A program made the translations under genes and the position numbers. Positions 1 to 7,975 of a stretch of DNA of 11,424 bases are shown piece after piece (positions within the stretch are counted from its first letter, which is position 1; each line of letters begins with the position of its first letter). Source of the DNA: JAICLL01 sp035252155 (lineage in GTDB: Bacteria > Planctomycetota > Planctomycetia > Pirellulales > JAICIG01); the NCBI GenBank assembly GCA_035252155.1, contig DATFDL010000633.1:1-11424 (forward strand), read 5' to 3'. Under the pieces are notes generated by a model. The model did not search any database. It saw nothing but the letters and a program-made list of their open reading frames with translations, and had not been told where the DNA came from.

Positions 1-2
1 AG

Positions 3-2477
3 AGTTATTCGACGACACGACCACGGCGAAGCGATCTAGCGTTTCCGCCTTCGCAGGTGGCTGACATTTTTGGCCCTGACCAAGTCTTCATCAACTTGCT
101 TAAGGATGCCGCACCGGCGTCCGAGATGATGATCGATCAAAAGCATCGAAATCTCCTCGATGTCGAAGCATGGCTCCGCCGGGAGCTCGAAGCGGCATTC
201 GATTTCCTGTCTCTCGAAAAGCACCAACATCTCTGGCTACACTGTTCGCGTGAACTTGCCGACCGTGTGCAGGCGCGTGCACGCAGGCCGCCAGCACGTG
301 GTACAATACCCCCACCATTCTCCGAGGATCCCGCAATCCTAGCGATTCGCGATCAGTTCTTTAGGGAGCTAGAGGCAACAGCGCCCGGCGCAAATTTTAC
401 CGGTACGGAGGCGCTGTCGTGGGCGATCATCGTTGAAGCAGCCCTGTTAAACAAGCGCCTCTTGGAGGATATCGAGGATATCGCGGCTGTGAAATGCTGC
501 CGAAACCTGCCAACTGGCGAAACGTGGATTGACTTTTATTCGCCACACCCATCGCCAGAGGCCCGCGAAATATTCAAGCAATACGTGACGTGTCGGTGGC
601 CGATTCACGTCTTCGCATTGGATCCCGTTGTGGACGAGCAGAATATCGCCGATCAGTTCAGCCGCCGTCGCGAATTACAGTTAGCCCTCGCGGTCGGAGT
701 CGCGCAGGGCGCGGTGAATGCCAGCACTGCTATGCAATTCATGCGACGCGTGGAGACCGATCTCGAAACAATCTCGCTGAACCGCACGATGGTTGGTTTC
801 GCGCACGGACCCGATACGTTCGGCTGGCGGTTTTATCCGCGCGTGCAGCCGCCGCCGACGGTGGGCAACGGGCGGGCCTTTTTGCAAACCTTGACCGGAC
901 GGCCAACGTCAGGCCAAGACATCCAGACCCGACAACTGGAACCGGGCATGCGCGAATGCGAGGCAGTAGTCATCATGCCGTCATTCGTGCCCTATGTAAC
1001 ATTCGACATCCGCACGAACTGGTTTTGCCTCACCCATCCCGGCAAAGTTGAGCTCACCTTGCATGATACGATGAAGCTCAGTCGCATTTATGAGGGTGTG
1101 CGGCAACAGGCTGGATGCGTGCAGGGCCAATGCAAATACCGCGCGGGCGACGTGTGCCACCTGACTCGCGTGATCCAGCAACTCGAACGTCAGTTGCCGC
1201 TCCAAACCATGTTGGTCCATGTGCCCTACGAAAACACACTCGGCGGATTTGAGATGTTCGCCACGGGCGTCACCGACTTGGGACCTGAGTTCAAAGGCTT
1301 TTATGGCGAGCCAGGCGTGCGTGTCGTCAACGCCGCCTCCGCACAGTCAGGATCCGCAACGGCTCCAACCTCGGCCGCCGCCGCTCCGATGAATGCGCCT
1401 GCCAACAGCGTGTGCGGCGCGGTGGACCTGGGAATGAATGTGTCGGGGACGACCTACCAGTGCCAGGGCACCTGCGGCGGAACGACTCTGTTTCTCGTGG
1501 GAAAGAACTTTAGTGTCCACGAAACGAAGGTCGTCGCCGGTGGCAGGTGCGTGCCATTTGTGCTGCTCAGCCGCGAAATCATGCGCGTCACGATTCCCAA
1601 CGACGTCGATACGGTTACAGACGCCACCAAGGAGGAATGGGTCGACGTCCACCTAGCCACGCCCTATGGGGTGACGAGCCATTTGGCAATACCCGCGATC
1701 CGGCCGGCCGCGCCTGCGGCCGCGAGCAAGGCGGCGTTGGGCTGGGATACCACTAGTTTTCAGTGCCAGATCTGTTATTGGCCGTTGGCCGCAGGCGGTC
1801 GCCCGGTGGCGGCGGGCGGTCAACAGTTGGGCGTGCAAGCACTCGCCTATCAGAAGGCTCCCCAAAAAATTACCGCCACGGATAGCAGCGACCCAGTGCT
1901 CCGGCCGCGTACCGCCTGCCTGCAATTTCGCGTCTCAGCGCAGACGGGTGGAACTACGCCACTGCTTCTCGGCGACACGCGCCCAGTGCCCGTCGTATTC
2001 GACCAGCAAGGCAAACTCTCCGTCGATTTCCAGTCCGCAGGTGGCACCGGCCCTGGCGATCTCATCAAAGAAGTCGTGATGAACAGGCTTGATGCCAGCC
2101 AAGGCGCGACCCAGATTGTGGCCGATACCTACGTGAACTACGACCAGCCTCACTCGCAAGGGTTGCCGGTGGTGAAGTTCGGTAAGCCTCTGACGATCGA
2201 TATCGCGGTAATAACATGTTCTACAACGAACGCGGTCAACCTCCGGCAGAGGCCAACTCCCGCCGGTGCAGGCGATCGCGTTCCTGCGGAGCAGCCCGAA
2301 GAGATACCCTGCGAGAATTGCCCGCTGCCAGACCTCTTGCCCCCCGGTTCGACATGGGGACCGCCTGGTCCGCTGCCTCCTCCGCCACCGGCACCGACGA
2401 CACAGTCGCGCAGCTTCCGGGACATGCGGCCCGGTCGTCTCGCCCCTCGTGTAGTGCGCCTGCCGCCGACTGACTAA
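3..2477 (+). CDS. Uncharacterised large protein with an IPT/TIG-like domain, 5' end outside the window
   Basis: I do not recognise a characterised family. The frame is open from the left edge. The first in-window start is a GTG at 57 with no Shine-Dalgarno sequence before it, so the true start, and any signal peptide, probably lies upstream. Residues counted from that GTG give 806. Residues 1-425 look like one or two mixed helix/strand domains, with an internal Cys cluster at C354, C359 and C367. An Ala/Ser-rich linker follows (about 424-450). Residues about 475-547 resemble an IPT/TIG immunoglobulin-like fold: a TLFLVGKNF strand, a VVAGG turn, RVTIP, then a closing VDVHLATPYG strand. A second beta-rich stretch spans about 615-720. 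The C-terminus (about 750-806) is proline-rich, with a C752-x2-C755 pair and a run of five prolines at 774-778. Together these suggest an exported or surface protein, but that is inference. It converges on the amidohydrolase gene with a 23-bp gap. The coding call is strong and the function is unknown. Confidence 0.85.
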   Translation, partial: SYSTTRPRRSDLAFPPSQVADIFGPDQVFINLLKDAAPASEMMIDQKHRNLLDVEAWLRRELEAAFDFLSLEKHQHLWLHCSRELADRVQARARRPPARGTIPPPFSEDPAILAIRDQFFRELEATAPGANFTGTEALSWAIIVEAALLNKRLLEDIEDIAAVKCCRNLPTGETWIDFYSPHPSPEAREIFKQYVTCRWPIHVFALDPVVDEQNIADQFSRRRELQLALAVGVAQGAVNASTAMQFMRRVETDLETISLNRTMVGFAHGPDTFGWRFYPRVQPPPTVGNGRAFLQTLTGRPTSGQDIQTRQLEPGMRECEAVVIMPSFVPYVTFDIRTNWFCLTHPGKVELTLHDTMKLSRIYEGVRQQAGCVQGQCKYRAGDVCHLTRVIQQLERQLPLQTMLVHVPYENTLGGFEMFATGVTDLGPEFKGFYGEPGVRVVNAASAQSGSATAPTSAAAAPMNAPANSVCGAVDLGMNVSGTTYQCQGTCGGTTLFLVGKNFSVHETKVVAGGRCVPFVLLSREIMRVTIPNDVDTVTDATKEEWVDVHLATPYGVTSHLAIPAIRPAAPAAASKAALGWDTTSFQCQICYWPLAAGGRPVAAGGQQLGVQALAYQKAPQKITATDSSDPVLRPRTACLQFRVSAQTGGTTPLLLGDTRPVPVVFDQQGKLSVDFQSAGGTGPGDLIKEVVMNRLDASQGATQIVADTYVNYDQPHSQGLPVVKFGKPLTIDIAVITCSTTNAVNLRQRPTPAGAGDRVPAEQPEEIPCENCPLPDLLPPGSTWGPPGPLPPPPPAPTTQSRSFRDMRPGRLAPRVVRLPPTD

Positions 2478-2500
2478 TATCGCTAGGTTTGACGATGGCA

Positions 2501-3910
2501 TCAGTTTTCGTCGAGGACCCGGTCGTCGGCTGAATGGTCTTCGATCAACGGGGCTAGCTTACCGTCAAGCGCCGACTCCAGGATCTTCCGCACTTCGTTG
2601 TAATGCTGCGTCGCATGCCATGCGACTTTCGGGTCGCCAACGAGGCATATCCCCTTCGGGACACCCTCAACCAGAATCTCATCGACCTCGCCGTTGGAAC
2701 GCCCGAATTTTAGGAGTTGCTCGACGTCGCCATAAACGGGAACGCCGTCGATGAAGACAAGTTGAATATGCCTTGGAAAGGTCAGCAGGAGGCTTTCAAA
2801 TGGGTCGCCGTGGAGTTTTGGCGCTAGCACGAGATCGGCGGCGTTGCCATGTCGGATCGCTCCTAGCCGCTCTTCCAACCCGGCTACCTTTGCCGCGTCG
2901 ACAGTGACCATCTTGAAAAGACGTTGTGCGGATAATCGGCGTTGCGGTGGCAGGCGCGCTTTCGAGTATGCGTGAGCAAACTTCATCTCTTCCAAGGCGT
3001 TGTTCGAGCCTGTGATCGACCAGTCCGGCGCCAGAGCAACGATGACTTCTTGATCGATTGCATCGGCGATGTTCGTCGTTTCGCCGTAGAGTACCAGATT
3101 GCTGCGCGGGGACCACACCAGCCCAACGCCGTTTTTTGGCATCTGCTGAAACTCGTCGCCGCTCAACGCAGTTCCATGAATGACGACAATCCCTGGTCGG
3201 AGCCAGCCTTGATTAGTCAGGGAGCCGAATTCGCTGCGGCTCTCGAGGTCGTCGCGACGGCCCTCGGCGACATGCAAAAAGATTCTGCGGATTTTGCCCG
3301 ACGCCAACCCGAGTCGAAATCGAAAGCGTTCCTCGGGAGTGGTCTGCAAGATGCTGGTGACCTTGGAGTCGGTTTGATATTCGGAGTCTAAGTTTCTGAC
3401 CAACAAAGGGGGAACATCGACTGGGTAGCTGGACTGCAAGGCGGTTGTGCCGCCTACCACGGCGCGTATTTCCGCATATTTAAGTGCCGCATAGCTGAGG
3501 TTGTTGCGCTCAATCTGAGCGTAATACGGCTGTTTGACCTTCTTTTCATACGCGCGATCGTTCTGCCATTCGTAGCGGTCGCGATATTTACGGTCGGACC
3601 GCCAACTCGGAATCGCATTCCATTGGGCGTGATTGTGGCAGTCGATCAACCCTGGGAAAATGTAGCCGCCGTGTTCGACCTGCCGAGCATCCGCCGAGAC
3701 CGTAGTTCGTTCACCCGCTGTATCGTCGTACATGACGCCCAGAATCCCAGAATCGTCGAAGACGACGGTGCCTTTTCGGCTTCCGCGCTCGGTGACAATG
3801 TCGCCGTGAACCGCCCATGGCGCGGCCGCCGAAACGGGAACTACGCAGGTGACCGAGACAAATGCAACAAAAACAGCCAGCATATGCCTGGCGAAAGACG
3901 CGCGAATCAT
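2501..3910 (-). CDS. Exported metal-dependent amidohydrolase
   Basis: A 469-residue protein predicted to hydrolyse a C-N bond (deamination or amide/dechlorination chemistry) in a TIM-barrel metal site. A Sec signal peptide is visible: basic start (MIRASFARHM), hydrophobic core at about 11-28, and cleavage probably near VSAAA at 26-30. Metal ligands are in the order of the cytosine deaminase/TrzN/S-adenosylhomocysteine deaminase group: H92-x-H94 in GLIDCHNH, H213 in FLHVAEG (with E216), H245 in VIHGTAL, and D296 in LAPDW followed by SGSNN-like SITGSNN. Residues 351-365 (AIRHGNAADLVL) are the usual C-terminal return to the small beta-sandwich domain that starts near residue 33. The length is normal for the family. 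The ATG at 3910 has GAGG 8 nt upstream, which supports it. The substrate cannot be told from sequence. Export of this subfamily is less usual than a cytosolic location and suggests periplasmic scavenging or a repurposed enzyme. It is divergent from the DUF4139 gene and may share regulation with it. Confidence 0.88.
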   Translation of the reverse strand: MIRASFARHMLAVFVAFVSVTCVVPVSAAAPWAVHGDIVTERGSRKGTVVFDDSGILGVMYDDTAGERTTVSADARQVEHGGYIFPGLIDCHNHAQWNAIPSWRSDRKYRDRYEWQNDRAYEKKVKQPYYAQIERNNLSYAALKYAEIRAVVGGTTALQSSYPVDVPPLLVRNLDSEYQTDSKVTSILQTTPEERFRFRLGLASGKIRRIFLHVAEGRRDDLESRSEFGSLTNQGWLRPGIVVIHGTALSGDEFQQMPKNGVGLVWSPRSNLVLYGETTNIADAIDQEVIVALAPDWSITGSNNALEEMKFAHAYSKARLPPQRRLSAQRLFKMVTVDAAKVAGLEERLGAIRHGNAADLVLAPKLHGDPFESLLLTFPRHIQLVFIDGVPVYGDVEQLLKFGRSNGEVDEILVEGVPKGICLVGDPKVAWHATQHYNEVRKILESALDGKLAPLIEDHSADDRVLDEN

Positions 3911-3948
3911 TTGCTACGCCTCAAAACAGCCTGATGGTTGTCACTACG

Positions 3949-3977
3949 TTGAAGGGGTGCCGGTCACAAACTAGCAT
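3949..3977 (+). promoter_or_regulatory. Candidate sigma-70-type promoter for the DUF4139 gene
   Basis: TTGAAG at 3949-3954 and TAGCAT at 3972-3977 are separated by exactly 17 bp. Each hexamer matches the sigma-70 consensus at 4 of 6 positions. They lie about 90 bp before the ATG at 4069 within the divergent spacer. Planctomycete promoters are poorly defined and short matches occur by chance, so this is only a candidate. I found no equally spaced pair for the opposite amidohydrolase gene. Confidence 0.25.
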
Positions 3978-4054
3978 AGTATCCGTTCTCGCTGGTTGCC
4001 ATTGCAGGTTGGCCCAGCCGTTTGAGCGTTCGTGCGGCCAAGGCGTCGTTCGTT

Positions 4055-4060
4055 AAAAGG
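4055..4060 (+). promoter_or_regulatory. Ribosome binding site that decides the DUF4139 start
   Basis: AAAAGG ends 8 nt before the ATG at 4069. The alternative GTG start at 4060 would lie inside this motif and has no good Shine-Dalgarno sequence of its own. The ATG also begins directly with a signal-peptide-like MKSEFLVVLAVL. Start 4069 is therefore preferred over 4060. Confidence 0.6.
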
Positions 4061-4068
4061 TGCTGCCG

Positions 4069-5793
4069 ATGAAATCCGAATTCCTTGTTGTGCTTGCCGT
4101 GCTTGGCTTCGGCGTCGGGACCGCAAACGGGCAACCGCGATTGCAGGTTCCAGGGGCGCTGGTGAAAGTTCGTCTCTTCGACAAACTGGCGGTCGTCGCC
4201 CGCGAAATCTCGGTGCCCGGCCCAGTAGGCGCCCGGGAGGTCTTGGTCCCTGGATTGCCAAAGCAGATCCTGCCGAACAGCCTTTATGCGGAGGACATAG
4301 TTGGTACCGAAGTCCGCGGCGTTCGCATCGAGGCTCAACCTGCTGCGGACAACCCGCATGCCGCGACCGCACAGCTCGATATTCAATTGCAGGACTTGGC
4401 GGAGCTATTGCGAACCAACGAACGATCGCGGCAAGCGGTGCAGGCCGAGAACCGACTGCTGGCGAATATTGAAGGCTTTGTGCTCGCTCCTCGAACCGTT
4501 CGACTCTCACAGAGGATCCTCGGGCTTGATCGACTGGAAGAGTTTGTTGACTTCATGCGGGAAGCTCGGGATCGCGCGGTGCAAAGAGCAGCGGTGCTTG
4601 AGCACGAGCGAAACCAGCTCCTCCGAAGCCATGCTGAAATCAACCAACACCGAGCCCAGGCCGCGAGCCAGGCTCCGCCCGACACCGTGCAACGAGCGGT
4701 TGTGGTGTTGAATTTGACCGCCAATCCGGGGCGCTTTCGGCTGTGGTATATGGTCGACAACGTTTCCTGGAGCCTCGCCCACCGAATCGATGCTCGTATC
4801 GGGTTGGGAACGCTCCGACTTCAGTCGCTCGCGGTCATCAATCAAAACAGCGGCGAAGATTGGGCTGACGTCGAGTTAACTCTTTCGTCCGGCGCTCCGT
4901 TGTTGTTATCCGCTGCGCCCCAACTGCCGGCGCTGCAGGATAATCGCTTCGCCATCGATGCACATATGACGGAATCAAAAGCACAAGATTACGTTAATGC
5001 GGCGATCAAAGAACGAAACCTATCGAAGGCAGCCGGCCCGGCGACCAACTCGATCATCGGAACAATTCCGCGGATGGAGCCCTTCCCGCTCGACGCCCTC
5101 ACCGCGCAGCGGGCGAACCAACTGCAAACCTTGGAGCGGCACAGCCCCGAGTTACCGGCACCGCGTGCTGCGCAGGTGCCGGGGCATACGACTTGGGCTC
5201 CCGCAGCGGATCATTCGTTGGGCCGCATCACCGTTCCTGCCCGCTCCATGGCGCAAAACTTCGACTTCAACCGCGCCCAGACACTAACGATAAGCGCAGA
5301 TCACAGAACCGCGATACCTCTCCTTAGCTCGGTGGTCTATCGAGAGGCCGTCGTCAAGAACAACTCGAACCTATTGCTGCTCCCCGGCCCTACGGTGGTC
5401 TTTCTCGACGGTAACTTCGCCGGTCAGGGGTGGATCGAGGGAGTCCCTCCACGTGAATCGTTCGTGGTTGGCCTCGGCGTCGATCCCCTATTGCGTGCCA
5501 AGCGCGAGTTCTTGGGCAACACGGCAAGCCGTGTTGGCAATCAAACCGTCGTCACGGGGAAATACAGACTAACGATCGAGAATAGCGGCAGCACCAGGAG
5601 GACCGTACTCGTTCGCGACCGTGTGCCCGATCGAGCAATTCCCTTCATGACGCAAGGCTCAAATCCGCGTCAGCCGACCTCGCCGCCTCAGCCACCGGCT
5701 GGCCTTTGGGAATGGGATATCGATGTCCCTGCACAAGCGATCGGCACTCATGCCGAAACTCGCGAATACACCGTTACTCAACGGACTTACTAA
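4069..5793 (+). CDS. Exported DUF4140/DUF4139 protein (mucoidy inhibitor MuiA-like)
   Basis: A 574-residue protein of the MuiA-like family, whose molecular role is not firmly established. A signal peptide is evident (MK, hydrophobic core at about 5-17, cleavage probably after TANG at 18-21). Residues about 27-120 fit DUF4140: a beta domain beginning ALVKVRLFDKLAVVAREISV, with the typical VLVPGLP turn and LPNSL. A helical, probably coiled-coil segment follows (about 104-200, rich in Glu, Gln and Arg). DUF4139 spans about 209-570, with the hallmark YMVDNVSW at 227-234 and GEDWADVELTLSSG at 262-275. A variable insert occupies about 285-395. The C-terminal beta part carries VKNNSNLLLLPGPTVVFLDG, a GLGVDPLLRAKRE stretch at 468-480, and VLVRDRVP at 513-520. 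The length is normal. The gene ends with tandem stops (TAATAA). The fold suggests an envelope protein. It is divergent from the amidohydrolase gene, but no functional link is proven. Confidence 0.88.
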   Translation: MKSEFLVVLAVLGFGVGTANGQPRLQVPGALVKVRLFDKLAVVAREISVPGPVGAREVLVPGLPKQILPNSLYAEDIVGTEVRGVRIEAQPAADNPHAATAQLDIQLQDLAELLRTNERSRQAVQAENRLLANIEGFVLAPRTVRLSQRILGLDRLEEFVDFMREARDRAVQRAAVLEHERNQLLRSHAEINQHRAQAASQAPPDTVQRAVVVLNLTANPGRFRLWYMVDNVSWSLAHRIDARIGLGTLRLQSLAVINQNSGEDWADVELTLSSGAPLLLSAAPQLPALQDNRFAIDAHMTESKAQDYVNAAIKERNLSKAAGPATNSIIGTIPRMEPFPLDALTAQRANQLQTLERHSPELPAPRAAQVPGHTTWAPAADHSLGRITVPARSMAQNFDFNRAQTLTISADHRTAIPLLSSVVYREAVVKNNSNLLLLPGPTVVFLDGNFAGQGWIEGVPPRESFVVGLGVDPLLRAKREFLGNTASRVGNQTVVTGKYRLTIENSGSTRRTVLVRDRVPDRAIPFMTQGSNPRQPTSPPQPPAGLWEWDIDVPAQAIGTHAETREYTVTQRTY

Positions 5794-5952
5794 TAAATCC
5801 GTCAGTGCCCCACAGCGGCCGGCGAACCGACGCGAGGCGCGACGGAAATGCCGGCAGTCCGCGGCGTCGCGGCACTCGCCCGCCCGAACGATGACGATTA
5901 AGTCAGCGTGGACGAAGAATAACTTCAGCATTTTATCACGGCCCTCAACTAG

Positions 5953-6024
5953 CCTCTCCCAGAAGGAGCGGTTAAGTTACCTCTCCCGAAGGAAACGTCT
6001 CCTAACCTCTCCCAGACGGAGAGG
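5953..6024 (+). repeat. Degenerate CCTCTCCC tandem repeat with terminal hairpin
   Basis: Three copies of a CCTCTCCC(A)GAAGGA-like core start at 5953, 5980 and 6006, giving a period of 27 then 26 bp. The second copy lacks one A. Conservation fades after about 14 bases of each unit. The third copy forms a 6-bp hairpin (CCTCTC at 6006-6011 with GAGAGG at 6019-6024, 7-nt loop). It lies 34 bp beyond the mutL stop on the minus strand but has no T-run after it, so a terminator role is unsupported. The rest of the 264-bp spacer 5794-6057 holds one weak CCGCG/CGCGG hairpin (5859-5872) and no gene that I can support. Confidence 0.55.
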
Positions 6025-6057
6025 GAGCTGTAGGGCAAGTTATATTCCGTCCGCTCG

Positions 6058-7944
6058 TTACGTCCGCTTGAACTGCCGGTCGAGGTCTTCGCGGGTGAAG
6101 ACCAGCTCGGTGGGGCGGCCATGCGGGCAGTGGTGGCTGTCTTGGGCCAGATGCCGCTGCTCGATGAGCGCGGCCACTTCTTGTGGCGAAAGCGGATCGC
6201 CGGCTTTGATCGCTGCCCGGCATGCCAAGGCGTGCAACAGCTCGTCCAGCAAGTCGCGGCGGTCGGGCGGGCGGCCGCCCGATGTCAGCCGTTCGATCAG
6301 CGTCCGCAAGATTTCGACGGGATTGCTGCCGGCCAGCATGGCCGGGTAGCTGGAGATCAACACCGTGTCGCCGCCGAAAGGCTCGGCCTTGATGCCCAAA
6401 GTGGCCAAGAGCTCGCGCTCTTCGAGCACCGCGGCGGCGTCGGTGGCGCAGAGATCGACCGGTTCGGGCACCAGCAGATGCTGGGCCTCCAGCGCGCCAG
6501 CCAAGACCCGCTCGCGCAATTGCTCATAGAGAATCCGTTCGTGCAAGGCGTGCTGGTCGATCACCGCCACGCCGTCGGCCGTCTCGGCCACCAAATAGCG
6601 ATTGTGAATCTGCAAGGCGCCCGCGGCGCGTGACACGTTGGCGGCCGGCGCGGCATGCTCGACAGAGCTGGATTTATGGCTGGCATGACCGCCGTTGGCG
6701 CCCGGGGCGCCGCCCATCAACGGCGTTAATCGCAACGGGGTGGCAGCGGCCGTCGGCAACGGCACCTCGAACCGCGTTTGATGCGCGGCCACGGGCGTGG
6801 GTTGGTCGGCGGCGCCGGCGGGGTCTTGCCAATCGGCCATTTGCCCCTTGGCCCAGTCGACCAGCTCGCTGCGCAATTGGGCGGCACGCTCTGCGTCGTG
6901 TGCGCCGCTTTGGTCGCGCCCCTCGGCTGCCGCTGCATCGAGCCGGTGGGTCAGATCGGTCGTCAGGAACTTCGTGCGCAACGTGCCGAGCAATTGGCTG
7001 TAAAGCCGCCCGCCGTCCTGAAACCGCACTTCCAGCTTCGTCGGGTGCACGTTCACGTCGACCAGTTCCGGCGGCAGCTCCAACGACAGGAACGAAACCG
7101 GGCAGCGGCCCGTCAAGAGTAGCCCGCGATAAGCTTCGGCCAGCGCGTGCCCCAGCGAGCGATCGCGGATCGAGCGGCCGTTGAGAAACAGGTACTGCAT
7201 GCGGTTGTTCGGCCGGCTCTGGCTGGGATGCCCCACATAGCCCGACAGCCGCACGTCGCCATCCCGGCTTTCGAGCCAGAGCAGCGCATCGGCCAGTTCT
7301 CGCCCGAAAAAATGGGCGATCCGCGCCAGCGGCGCGTCGCACGGCGGCAGCTCGTAGAGCGAACGCTGATTGTGGCGCAGCGAAAAGTGAACCTGCGGGT
7401 GAGCCAGCGCTAGCCGCGTGAGCGCTTCGGTCACGTGTCCCATTTCGGTCTGTACCGAACGCAAAAACTTGCGCCGCACGGGCGTGTTGAAGAAGAGATT
7501 GCGGACTTCAATCGTCGTGCCCGTGGCGCAGCCGCAGGGCGAGACCGGCGAGGCCTGGCCCGCCACCACTTCGAGCTCGGCGCCGGCCTGGGCGTGGGCC
7601 GTGCGGCTGCGCAGGCCCACGCGGCTGACTTCGGCGATCGAGGCCAGCGCCTCGCCGCGGAAACCGAGTGTTTGCACGCGAAACAGATCGTCGGCCGTCC
7701 GCAACTTGCTGGTGGCATGGCTGGCGACCGCCAGGTTCAACTCGCCGGGGGCGATGCCGCAGCCATTGTCGACCACGCGAATGGCCTCGAGCCCGCCTTG
7801 CTCGACCGAGACGTCGATCCGCGTCGCCCCGGCGTCGAGCGAGTTTTCGACCAGCTCCTTAACCACGCTGGCCGGGCGTTCGATTACCTCGCCCGCCGCG
7901 ATCTTGTTCACGACGCTCGGCGGCAGTTGCTGGATCGCGGGCAT
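6058..7944 (-). CDS. mutL: DNA mismatch repair protein MutL, endonuclease type
   Basis: A 628-residue MutL, the ATPase that couples MutS mismatch recognition to strand removal. The N-terminal GHKL ATPase motifs are complete: ENSLDAG at 33-39 (catalytic E33, Mg-binding N34), DNGCGI at 59-64, TLGFRGEAL at 92-100 and TGTTIEVRNLFFNTPVRRKF at 141-160. The transducer domain carries NVHPTKLEVRF at 298-308. A poorly conserved Ala/Pro/Gln-rich linker runs about 335-440. The C-terminal dimerisation domain keeps the nicking motif DQHA-x2-E-x4-E (D463 to E474), ACRAAIKAG at 574-582 and CPHGRPT at 606-612. This is therefore the endonuclease form found in bacteria that lack MutH. QHLLVP at 488-493 fits the beta-clamp-binding motif. 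The start is at MPAIQQLPPSVVNKIAAGEV, where MutL homologues begin. The open frame continues to 8103, but those 53 codons are a translated palindromic element. No strong Shine-Dalgarno sequence precedes 7944. No mutS is in view. Confidence 0.97.
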   Translation of the reverse strand: MPAIQQLPPSVVNKIAAGEVIERPASVVKELVENSLDAGATRIDVSVEQGGLEAIRVVDNGCGIAPGELNLAVASHATSKLRTADDLFRVQTLGFRGEALASIAEVSRVGLRSRTAHAQAGAELEVVAGQASPVSPCGCATGTTIEVRNLFFNTPVRRKFLRSVQTEMGHVTEALTRLALAHPQVHFSLRHNQRSLYELPPCDAPLARIAHFFGRELADALLWLESRDGDVRLSGYVGHPSQSRPNNRMQYLFLNGRSIRDRSLGHALAEAYRGLLLTGRCPVSFLSLELPPELVDVNVHPTKLEVRFQDGGRLYSQLLGTLRTKFLTTDLTHRLDAAAAEGRDQSGAHDAERAAQLRSELVDWAKGQMADWQDPAGAADQPTPVAAHQTRFEVPLPTAAATPLRLTPLMGGAPGANGGHASHKSSSVEHAAPAANVSRAAGALQIHNRYLVAETADGVAVIDQHALHERILYEQLRERVLAGALEAQHLLVPEPVDLCATDAAAVLEERELLATLGIKAEPFGGDTVLISSYPAMLAGSNPVEILRTLIERLTSGGRPPDRRDLLDELLHALACRAAIKAGDPLSPQEVAALIEQRHLAQDSHHCPHGRPTELVFTREDLDRQFKRT

Positions 7945-7975
7945 CTGAATCCGTTCGCTTCTTCCAACAGGTCCG

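Noticed and set aside
2478..2500. Bidirectional terminator between the convergent genes
   Set aside because: The 23-bp gap contains no inverted repeat or T-run.
3990..4006. Sigma-54 promoter from TGGTTGCCATTGCA
   Set aside because: The GG-to-GC spacing is 8 nt instead of the 10 required by the -24/-12 consensus.
5723..6349. A + strand gene across the spacer between the DUF4139 gene and mutL
   Set aside because: It overlaps the ends of two solid genes and translates the CCTCTCCC repeats into low-complexity Arg/Ser sequence.
6121..7184. Long + strand open frames opposite mutL
   Set aside because: Composition-driven shadows with no recognisable domain, lying fully inside mutL.
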